DNA of 64,000 nucleotides from Rhea pennata (Eukaryota > Chordata > Aves > Rheiformes > Rheidae). Shown one piece after another: positions 50,601 to 62,600 of the stretch; within the stretch, counting starts at the first letter, position 1, and the number at the start of each line of letters is the position of its first letter. The stretch lies in NCBI RefSeq assembly GCF_028389875.1, contig NC_084663.1, positions 13,344,666 to 13,408,665 on the forward strand. Direction: 5' to 3'. Both the position numbers and the translations under genes were made by a program. The notes under the pieces were generated by a model. The model saw only the letters and a list, made by a program, of their open reading frames with translations. It searched no databases and was not told the DNA's origin.

Positions 50601-53600
50601 TGGGTCAAGAGCAAGGTTGAAAGCACTAGCATGTAATAACCAAGCCTCATAGAAGGGTGCTAACCTGTCAGATCAATGCCTGTGATCTACTGGTTTTAAA
50701 GTCAGGCTCAACTATAGCATTTTAAGGAGGAAAATAACAAAGTTTTTCCATTTCTAGATTTTAAGTTAAATATAGATCAGTTAGAGTTCATTTCAGCTGT
50801 AACTACCAAGTCACAGAATACAATACAACCACTGAGTTAGTGAATACAACTATGCTGTAGTGTGTGTGTATGTACACATATACACATATATGTATGTACT
50901 GATTTTAGGCTGGAGAGTTTAATTTGCTCTTTATCTTCTCAAAAGGCCAGGCTTAGACAATATTTTCATTTCCTGTTGATATTACCACTTTTCAGATAGG
51001 AAGTGCCAGTCAATGAAAGAGAACAAACCAATAAGTTGTTAAAGCGTCAACTACCATCACCTCACCAAGCTAAGCACACATTTCTCAGTATTTTAAATGC
51101 TGAGTTGAAGTCCTGTAATTCATCCATGTTAGTATTCCCTCTACTGCTTCCACCACTGCAATTGCATTTGGGATAAATGGTAAATATTTCTTTAACTCAC
51201 TTCCAATCAAATCTTTAGTATACACTAAGTACAGGCTAATTGATCCTACTGAGGAAAAAAACAAAACAAAAAACACAACACAACACAGGTAGTCTAAACA
51301 AATTCTATATCTTCCTTAACACCACAGGACACTTAAAAACAGACTTTACAACAGAAATTGAATCAAAAGCTAACAAAGACTGAAATGCATATGGTGAAAA
51401 GCAAACATACCACTCCATCTGCAATTGTCCAGTCTGCACTACTTTCATATTTTTGCAGTTGCTTTTCAAATAGTTGCGCTATAGCTCGATGAACAAGTTC
51501 ATACTGCTCCTATAATAGGTTACCAGATAAAAATTAGTGCATGCCATCTTTAAAAAGAATGATGGTATATTATTTATCATATGGTAAGATCCATTGTAAA
51601 CTCTTACCTTTGTCTGCACTGCAGAATGCCTTTGTGTCCTCATTTCTTGTATTAAATTAAATACATTAAATTCTTCAGGTATTTTCTGAAATACAGAAGG
51701 TAATTATATTGACTTAAATGTTTGTCAGAATAGCAATACAGAAGGTGCCAAACATGCAAAACTATTTAACTTTTCTAGGTACAGCCGATCCATTCTCTCC
51801 CATCCAAATCTATTCAAAATTGTTTATAAGAACAAATCTCCTCTTGAACAGTTTTAAAAGCTTATTTTACACCAGATAAGAGCATTTATGGTATTTTGAA
51901 AATGAAACATCCAATGAAAGCATTGATATGACACTTGAACATTACTAATGCTTCATAACCTAAAAATTTCAGAATGAAATTATTCCTGTGCATTTGAAAC
52001 CTGAGCTTAGGGTGGAGCTGTAAGATCAAGTAAAGATTGAAAAAGCTGAATTCAAAATCACTTTATATTGAAATATATTTAAATACAGATTATTTAGAAC
52101 ATTTACAGTGTCTTTTTTTTTTTAAGATAACTTACTTTCTTTTGACTATAAGTTAATACTAAAACATAACTGATAAAACTACTCATCCAACTTGACAAAA
52201 GAATTTTGGAATGTGCTAAAATATTTCACTATTTTAAAATATTTGGAAGCTTTCTTAAGCATTGTTATGAAATGATAGAATGCCACAGATTCGTTTTTGT
52301 AAGATTCCTTACCCCAGCTTTAAGTAAATTCCATGTATAATCTATAGCACAGATGGCTCCTGTTCTTCCACACCCCGCACTGTGAATATAAACAGTTAGG
52401 TTGTTAGAATTATTGCCCTTTTAACCATTTAAAATAAGTTGCACATTTCCAGAGTCCATGTGAAAACAAAAGAATCACTTCAGTTAAAATCCCTCAACTA
52501 TCATTTTCATCTGGCTCTGTCTGACACTGTAATATGCTTTAAGATCAAAAATTTAGGGTAAAAGGAAGTAGGTTAAGTTTTCAAATGCATAGCCAATTGG
52601 AATTCCAATGATTAAAAAATGTTTGTGCTGACATTTTTATTGTCCCTTTCCTCACACTGTTACTAGTTACCACTGCTTCAATAGTTAGGATTTTTTCCAA
52701 GTATAATGATACATATGTTATATAGCAGAATAAAACACATTTAAAGAATCCTCACACTTCTGACTCAGTGTATCTGTATTTTATCTAACAAACTTAAATA
52801 TGATAAAAAATGACAAAGTAACTGTTGCATTTAATTCTAATAGCATGAATTTCTCCATTTTATATATACAGTTATAATGCATACATATTCATTACATTAT
52901 AATTATATTGTTTTAGTAAACTGGCTAAACAATTTTATTGACATTCAAGAGAGGACCAGGACAAAGTAGCTTTCTGTGCTAAATTCCTTGTGCATTTAGA
53001 CTTTAATTGCTTTTAATTGCAAATTAAAAAAGCATGTGGCTAAAGACAGTAGATTTCTGTAGAGAATAAGCAAATTTGAGAGTTAACAGGTTCCCAACAA
53101 TTTAACATTTGCAGGCTTATATATGGGAAAAATTGAATGATCAAATATTCTTGTATCTATGGATTTCCTTGACTGCTAATCAAAACCAGTAACATTTACT
53201 AACAGTTTCTTGCAAATACTAGTTTACACTGTCAAGCTTTGTGTTAAAAAAGTCACAGCTACACTCAGTTCTCTCAGCAGCAAAAAGAAGCAACTGCAAT
53301 TCATATCTGAATAAAGACAAGCCAAAACCAAAAAGCAATAAAACCCAGTCATATTACTGGCAAATAACCTCTGACCAATGTTTTGAGGCAGCTACAAGTT
53401 GGTTTTCACTACAGAGCGCTAACAGACATGCCAAATTTGTCTTGTGTTAGATACCTAAAGGTAAAGGCTGTGGAGTTTTGTGGATAGTTGCATTGCCTGG
53501 GTCCAAGAAGGACAATTCTCCCTAGTCTATTAAGTCATTGCAACACCAAATGGTGCTAAAAAACAAACAAACAAACAAAAACAACAACCCACTCTCAAAT

Positions 53601-56600
53601 ATCAAAAGCAAGAACTTTCCAGAGAAATTGTCAGAGATTGTGAATTCATCAAAAACATTTCAAGGCAGTTTAGTTTCAGTCCCTCTGCTAGCCAAATTTC
53701 AGGTCAAAGATGGAACTGCTGCTCAGAAGCAGAGAATTCCCAACCAGAACCTACCAGAACCCTGATTAGGGTGACATATTAGAAGAAAAAAGTTCTTAGG
53801 CAGTGATGCAGTTCTTAGGTGTTGTATTCTCTTCTATAAAAAAGGGAATCTTCATTGCTAATCTGATTTGCAATGATCTTCAAAAGGTCTATTTCACCCT
53901 AATATAGATTAAATATTCAGCTTTAAGAACAGCAAAGTTATTTCCCTTTCAAAAAAAGTAACTGTTTTCCTGGTATTCTACCTTCAACTGAAGCAGCAGG
54001 AAAATTTCACCATGGCACAAGTTTTAAGACAATAAGGAATACATAGCTTTTAAGCCAAGTTCAGACATGAGGAAATAATTCCTTTGTAGAAAACTAAAAA
54101 CAAGTTCAGTTTAGAATTGAATTAGTGTATCTTGTACCAAATGCTTAAACTTAAAAAATAAATACATTTGATACCTGCAGTGTATACAAATTGGCACATC
54201 TTCATGTTCCTGGTATTCTCGCATCAAGCTGATCATGTCCAGAATAGAATCAAAAGACGAAGGGACGTCATGGTCAGGCCAGTTAACGTAATGAAACTGA
54301 TAGACGCTACGAGTCTCCTGAGGGGTTTGAGGGCAGGGAGGGAAAAAGATGTTAATGGTAATGTGTATTTGACCATTTTGTATGGGATAAATATTGCTAT
54401 GAGGATTCATTTTTGCATAACTACTTTGCCAGATAAAAGATATTCTGTATGATGTAAGTTGCAACTTATATCACTTAAACAAGTGGGAAACCTGGAAGTG
54501 GTATTTTGGGTATTGCTGATGTTTAAGCAGTACGAGATATTTTATAGAATGGGTGAAAAAGACCTAATCAGTATGCATGTTAAAGGATCCACAACGTTGC
54601 ACTTTTTAATAAGATTTTCCAGGGGTGGGGTGGGGGGGGAGGGGAAGGATTAAAAAGTGTCCCTACAGTCCTAAACTGAGAAAGGGGAATAAGAAGGCAA
54701 AAGACCACCATGAAAGGCTCTTTTTCCAATCTTACTCCAGTAACTTATATTAGGGGAGAAAAAAGTATTCTTTGGTAATTTGTCAGATTACAAAAAAAAG
54801 TTAGAAGGGGGAAATCAACACATACCCAAATTTGGACCCATTTGCAACAAAAGTAGGTAAACTTTTATTCTAGCCACTTCATGTTATAACAGCACTAAAG
54901 ACAAGTCACAAAACAGACTTTAAAACACACTAGTTATTAAAGTACCTGAATTCCTGCAAAGACTATTAAATCGCCATTATCACCATTATCCAAACTATTC
55001 ACAATCGAAGTAGCTTTACTGCACATTTCCAAGCTGCTGTCATACCTCTTGATCTAGCATACACCTTAGGCAGAGTACAAACTTTCTGATCCTTAAAGGT
55101 AACACGTTTCAGGACCTATGCTACTTTCTGTTAATAATAAACAGGGAACACCATAGTCCTTTTTTACAGCCACTTTTTAAGAAGGAACTTAGTGTTTTAG
55201 CTTCAAGTTCCAGTTAAACTGGTTTTCCTCTATAAATGTTAACAATAAAATTTCACAGAAGACAAAATTTCATTATTCTAAAAAAAAGAACAAAAAAAAA
55301 AACCAAAAAACCAAAAAAAACCACCACTCAAAAGGATATTACTTTACACTACAGATGTGCATTTTCTTCCCTAGCTGAAAGCCATACTTAAGACTTCTAC
55401 AAGAGGAAAAGGCTGTAATTCAATACCAAAGAGTACGTTTTACTTTTGCAATGTTAAGTCCTTTCCCGCAAAAAGGACAGAGCCCACAAATTCCCTGAAG
55501 CAAATTTGCTCAGGTAAGCCTGAATAAATAACATTTTATTAGCTGTATAGGCTGAACACCCACATCATACCTTGTTAATCCTTTTAAATACTGCTTAGAG
55601 GAACGCAAATTTTGGGCTCTTTACTAAGATTGAAAGCACAGTGATAACTGTAGCTCTTCATTGCTTCTTTGTTTTTGCGTAATACAGAGCCATTTATAAA
55701 ACAGAACTCACTGAAATCAAGTAGCTGAATATCATTTGCTAGTACAGCGTATACAAAGCAAAATATAAAAATGCTACAGTAACCAATTCTCATGAAGCTC
55801 AGATGCTAAAAATAAGATTTAAGTTCCGATTATGGATCTTCTCAGTTTTGTTTAAGCACACTATTTCAATAAATGTTGTTAAGACCACAGTTATCATTAT
55901 GCAGTTATTTGTTGCTATCTGTAAAGAGTTTCATAGCATCAGTTATGAGCATTCAAAAGATGAATAGAAATGAACTGCTTAAATTCATGTGACTTATTGC
56001 AAAGACTTAGCAAGCTACTGCAGAGAAAAATTACCCCAAAATAGCATCTCATGAAGTAAATAGTTTTCACAAATGTTCTAGTCTCACTTACTGAAATGGA
56101 ACAAAGCACTGCTGAAGAAAATGACTATAAGTGAGACTAACTTGTAATAAATCATTTTAAATATAAGATGCCAATTCAAATCATAGATATTCTGTAAAAT
56201 AAACCATCAATCTCAGTATTTTTGCAGGAGAGGTACCTTTACAGTTAGTTTTTAATAACTGACATTTACTTTCCAGAAAAATAAATGACCATCTTAAATC
56301 AGTATTTAAGTGTAAGTTCACAGGGAATGATTAAATCAGTTGTTTTATGAACACTTACAGGCAATGCAAGTGATCTTATTTCACTGAACAGATGACATAA
56401 TCCCTTTTCACTAATTAATGTACCTGATACTCAGTTTTTGAAGAAGGTCTAACATTTTACAGAAGTTTTTTCTGTCACAGGATTTTAATTAAGTTGAATG
56501 AACTCTCTTACTTCCAGAAAGAGACTAGTTATAATCATTTATAGTTTTCAAATTAGGAAATATTGAATTTCAAAGTCTGAGTTCACTATTAAAAATATAT

Positions 56601-59600
56601 TTCTATTTTGATCCTTACGTATATTGCAAATATTGTCCCCAGACTTCTCCTGTAAAAGTTCATCAAGCAAAAAGACAACACACCAACTTAAACAAGAACA
56701 TATCATGTTTTTTTTTTTTAATAAATATTTCAGTTCTGAAAGGAATTACAAGCTTAATTACAAGTTAGACTGAGAAACACTGGAAGGTCACTAAGTTGTC
56801 ATTCTTCACAGAACTGCGGAACAGTTGAGTTTGGAATGGACCTCTGGAAAGCATCTGGTTCAATTCCCGCTGCAGATCATTCAGGACCATGTCCAGTCAG
56901 GTTTTGAATATATATAACAATGGAGATTCCACCACCTCTCTTGGCAATGAGTTCCACGACCCTCACAATAAAAAGGTGTTTTCTTATATTCATGGAATTT
57001 CCTGTGTTTCAATTTGTGCCTATTGCCTCTCACTGTCATTAGGCACCATTGAGAAGAGCCTGCCTCTGCCTTCCTTATATCCTCCTTTCAGATATTTAAA
57101 TGCATTCATAAGACCATTCCTGAGCCTTCTCTTCTCCAAGCTGAACAGGCCCCAGCTCCCTCCTCACACAAGGGATGCTCTTATCCCTTAATCATCTTTG
57201 TGGCCCTTCGCTGGACTCACTCAAGTAGATTCATGTCTATCTTGTACTGGGGAGCCCAAAACCAGGCATGGCGCTCCAGACGCAGCCTCAAGTGCCAAGT
57301 GGAGGGGAAGGATTGCCTCCCTCAACCTGCTGGCAATGCTTTGCCTAATACAACCCAGAATACTTTCTTTAACACAAGGACTCATTGCTTGCTTATGTTC
57401 AAACTTGCATTATTTGTATTTGTCAATACAAGTGTATGACTGAATATCAGAATATCTTTTAACATCATAAAATTCTCCTGCCAATAAAAGAATGTCTGTG
57501 GAGAGAGCTGTAACAAGTATGTATATTTTACTCATAAGGATGTTAACAGAAGGAAACACCATTTTTGACAAGCTTCATTTAGTTTGTGGTCATAGTTTCA
57601 GTTGATATAACCAGTAAAATTCAATCCTTGCAGAAGCTTTCTTAGTTGTTAATGCATGATATTAAAGACCATAAAACCTTTGACTAACCAAGGATAAAAA
57701 TAAGAACAAAATCAGCAGTTTCATATATTTGCTTCTTAAATACTAAGGTCACTTCAACATCATTTCTAAGCTTGATGATTTACATATGTACAGAATCAGC
57801 CTCTAAGCAAGCAAGGAACTTTTTGTGAGTTGCCTCGGTTATGTGCCACTTTTGATAAACTGAAACTAGTGTCAAATCAAAGTTGAGATCAGAAGTTCCC
57901 ACATACTCACATTCTGAAATTCAAGTAATAATGTTCTAATGAAGTAGTCCGTTCTTGCTTGCTCAGCTTCCTAAGTTAGAGAAAACAGTAATAAAGGAGA
58001 AGAGATGAATATGCAGCACAGGGGACATAAAACTCCAAATTCACACTCCAGTCATTTTTCTTTTTTAATAAAGTTCCTTTGTTTTTATATTTATGATTTG
58101 TCCAAAAGGTAGGCAATCAAAATGTTAATTTCAAAAGAGCAGCGATTTACTTAGTTGTATACAATATACCCACAAAACATTGTTTACTTCGACTTGAAAC
58201 AAAAATGTGGGTTCTCAATCCAGTAATCTCTACCCTGCTCATTATACTGTTAATAGAACTTTGTAATAGTATTTCAGAATATTTCTCTTCCACTGTTTCT
58301 CTGTGCATTAGTTTTGTTTAGATATCGTTTTACAGTCATCCTTCTATAACACTTCTGTTCTATAAACTTTGGCTTCTTTTCTCCTATCACTCTAAAGTCT
58401 CACGATATCCCCATGTCAATTTTTTCCCTTCAAGTATTTTAAAGCATAGACGTACCTGACTAGACCATTAGAAATATTATTTTGGTTGTGGCCAAAAAGC
58501 CCAACTTCCAGGCTCCTAGAACTTCCCAATACATTTTTGAAACAGCAGGAAAGGTTTATACTCTATACACCAAGCAATGTTACTGTATTTAAAACATCAT
58601 TAATCCCACAATTCAAAGATGTCTTAATAAGCTTGAGTGTTACTGCTTTCCACAGTGAATTTAAGAGATTGCATACAGGCCTTAATATGCTTCTTTCTTC
58701 CACAAGGAACTTATTCTCGATCAAGAAAACAACTGCTTGTGATACATTGTAGGTTTTAAGTAGACTACTGCATAGCTAACAGCAACATAGTCCACATGCA
58801 CCGTTGGACCCAGTGGTTAGACATGCTAAGCTACAGCTAGAAGTAAGTCAACTAAAATGTACATTCAACTCCTGTTCTCAAATGCTGCTGCAGTACCTGC
58901 CAACTATGAAACCATCATCCACTAGGTACAGGACAAAAGAACGAAAAAAAAAATCAATTTTCAAATCAATTTTTATGGTAGAAAAAAAGTACTCTCAGCA
59001 GCATAAGATTCAATCTTTTAAACGTATGCTTTCTTGACAAGGTATACTTGAAATGTATTAATTCTTATTAGAATTGGCTTTCAAGATAGGATTAAGAACA
59101 GCTTGTTGAGCTGGCATGCTAGCTCTTTCTGAACACATTAAAGCGTTTCAGGCAAAAATTAGCAGCAGCTCCTGTCCAAACCTACATATTTTTGAACTAA
59201 GGAGAAAACAGGACAGTTTTGAGATTCAGTTAGGGATTTACAATTCCACTGCTTCAAAATAAATAGACAGCTAAGACCAGTCTTGAGCTCCAGTGTTAAG
59301 ACTTCACAGTAAGATCATTTATTCTGATTAGATGATTGTATTGGATGCTTTAGTGTCAGGCTTCATTTGTATCATAGTAGCATCTAACAACACTCAAAAT
59401 TTTGTTTCTGAGCAGTTCTACTTCCAGCAAACCAGTCTTAGTGTATCTAAAGAGAAAGACTCATACAAGGCATCAGTTAAGAGCATGCTGTAGGGTCATC
59501 AGGTGAGTGGCAATTGCTCTTCTTTTCGCATATGTTTCCATTCCTCATTTTGGGACTAGACGTGTGCCAGTGAGAGTCATAAATGAGTCTGTACAGGAAA

Positions 59601-62600
59601 CTACATTAGCTGAAAACTAATCCAGAAACTTTATGATCTATTTCTTTTTTGGTGAAAGTAGTACCAATTTTGTGGAAGGGATACCATCAATAGGACACTA
59701 ACAGCATCACATAGGAAACAAGAAAACTCTTCCTCACAGGCATGCAATATTACACATTAATGAAAACAAACAAGTCAACAAGATACGTTAACTAAATGCA
59801 TTACAATATACTACTGATTCTCTGTAGATTGAATGCCATAAAGAAGTACTGAAATAACTGAGGAGAGCATAGTGTTAGGGCTGCTCCACCAACCTGTCAG
59901 CATAGCAGTAAGTGCAAACTGAGAGGGGAGACTATGAAAACTCATCATCTAAATCAGCCTCAGATTAAGAATAGACCAAGATAAATTCATATCTTTTTAA
60001 ATTTATGCAGTGATCCTGGCAATCCTCCCACATTTATTTTGGTATCTATGTTCCTTCATACATTATCCTCATCCATACCTTGAATATGTCACATGCAATG
60101 AAGTGAAATGCTGCTGCTATTTAAGAGGTCCTCATGTGAAATGGTAATTGCAATATGACTTCTTCTACTTTCCAGCATTCTCTAGAGACAACTGCAAAAG
60201 TTCATTGGGGTTTCACAGACTATACTCTCACATGATGCTGAGATGGCAGTTGCCAAGTGAAGGATTATTTTGAATTCCTTACTGTGCTTGGCATAGAAGA
60301 TGCATAGAATCACCCACAGTCCCTCCTTCCTCATATTTACATTAATCTGCCAGAAATCTTCAAGCCACTATTTGTGAGATAGTACCAAAACTGGAAGAGG
60401 ATGCAGCAATTATGCTCAGAGATCAGACTTCCTGAAACTACTTGCACAAAATACAATGGAGACAGTCACATTTCTCCATTTTCTGCAATCATCTTGTAGC
60501 TTGTTTAAGCAGTTACCCCAGGGAATACTTCAGGAAAAGCTTCAGACCACATCATGCTCTACTAGTCATTATTGTTTTGCTTTAGAAGTCAACAACACAA
60601 GCAAAGGAAGTATTAAAAAAAAAAAAAAAAAGATGTCACCAACAGAAATAACTTTAAAATATTTAGAAGTCTAGTTTCCATTTTCTCTGTTTATGTGGCG
60701 CTTTTTAAATTTCATGTAGCTTAAAGAAAATATCTAATTCAAGTTCCTCTTATTCACATCTCCAGAATGCATAAGTCATAGCACAACAGAGAAACAACTG
60801 CATTAATATTATTTGAGTATGGTACAGACATTCAGAACTACATTATATAAACCTGAATAAGTTACATACAGGCAGATAGAAAACCAAAGCATATGGGTTC
60901 CTACTTTTTTTAAAAAGGGACAGAGCTTTCAAAAACAAATAGGTTAGATTCACACATTGCTTTCCTTAGAATCTTGGTGTAAAATTTGGTTCTGAACAAT
61001 TAAAAAAGCATTTGTTTTGTACTACAAGGTCTGATATGAAATGAATAGTTATTTTAAGTTGCAATAGCATTAAATCCTTTGAATTCATTAAAGTTCAACA
61101 CTTACACAAGAAACACGAAATGGTCCAAAAGTTACAGCTGGTTCTCCATACAAAGGCCAGTAACGTTCACATTTTTTCTGTTAAAGCAAAGAATCAATTT
61201 AATTCATGTATCATATTGAAAAATAACTAACAGACACAGAGCAGAAGAGTTGATAATCTCTGATTCCTTATTCTCTCTCTTTTATTTGGTGTCTCCCCTT
61301 AAGACCTGGTCCTATAACTGTTAAATGAAAGCTGAAATTCTTCCAAGACAGCAATTCTTCTCAGACAGATGTCTTTTCTTTGGGTATGCAAAGCGGTGAG
61401 AAAAAAGAAAGAAAGAAAAGAAAAAAAAAAAAATAGAACAGGAATATACACATCCAAAAGAGTCTTTTTAAATTAGGACATGAACTCTATGACTGCCTAC
61501 GTTTGTGCAAGCATGCATCACATAAAGGGAAGGAACAAGAGCTAAATCATCTTTTGTGCAAGTTCAAAGGGTTAATGATTTTGGACAATGTTTGATCTTA
61601 AGACCTCCTAAGGTCTTAAGACAACCTTTAGGAGACAGATTTTAAGTAGATTTTCTTCTTTTTCCCCAGTCGCAATTAACAGAAAATTCTGAAGGATTCA
61701 GGATTTTGATAATGGGACTACAACCCATAGAACAGAATAATTCCATAGTGATATGACCAGTTACAGATTGTTAGCACAGTTCTGCATACAAAGATGAGTG
61801 TATATTCCACTAAAGACCCCTACATATCAATGTAAACACTATTACCAGAACACAGAATCAAAAAGCAGTTGCTTTCATTATTTTCTATGCATACAAATAT
61901 AGATGGTAAGTATTCTCATTCAATCTGGCAAGATCATTTTTATAGTTATGGATTTGGAACGTGAGCCCTCACAGGTAGTAGCATTTGTCCCAGGTGGGCA
62001 ATGATCATTTACTTTTGTATTTAGTATACATACCCTTCCCATTTCAAACTCTCGACAGGCCATTACAATTATCTGAAAAGAAAGAACAAGATACTAGAAG
62101 TTAGCTGGATTTAGATCAAGTATATTCACACACCAAAAGTCCTTTTCCACTCAAGCAATCACTGATTTTCTTCAACTAGCTTTTCCAGAAGAGACCTATA
62201 ACAGCATTTTCTATTCTGAAGATGCATGTTCTTTTAATTTTAAAATAGTGTCCAAGTTTTATCCCATACAAAATAATCCACAACACTAGTACACTATCTT
62301 AAATCTAGCAGTCTTTATTTGAATTCACTGCCATCCTCTACAAACATCTTACTCATTCTGTAATTTGAAATTGAATCTACAGTCTACACTTAACCATAAA
62401 ATACGGAATCATTTACTCACTGTAAGAAAACACAGCTATATCTGGTAAAGATAACACAGACTGCTTAGAAGTGGTGCAAAAATCTATTTTAGACATGAGA
62501 ATCGAATTTTAAATGAAGTTTTCAAGTATATTAATCTGATTAACACAACAAAAAAGTTAATTGTTTCAATATTAAGCAACCACAACTTAAGTATCTGGTA

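Larger units (their letters stand above)
39296..51410 (-). other. PTPN12: PTPN12 intron, 12115 nt, with a large CR1 insertion
   Basis: GTATG to TTTAATCAG. Besides the CR1 at 41907-44345 it holds a 9-bp inverted repeat at 49181-49202, a TG/CA/TA simple stretch at 50860-50900, and a local duplication of an ACTGCATACA-containing unit at 49435-49505. No further exon is seen. Confidence 0.9.
54318..57910 (-). other. PTPN12: PTPN12 intron, 3593 nt, with a CR1 fragment
   Basis: GTGAGT to CCCCTCAG. Holds the old CR1 fragment at 56805-57405, an A/C-rich simple stretch at about 55280-55325 and the G-tract at 54621-54647. Confidence 0.9.
61178..62033 (-). other. PTPN12: PTPN12 intron, 856 nt
   Basis: GTATGT to AACAG. 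Contains a 10-bp inverted repeat at 61597-61620 and a GAAA-type purine microsatellite at 61401-61433. Confidence 0.9.

Noticed and set aside
54111..54464. 117-residue minus-strand frame as a single exon
   Set aside because: It contains the WPD exon but runs through the acceptor (54318) and donor (54174) into introns; true exon is 54175-54317.
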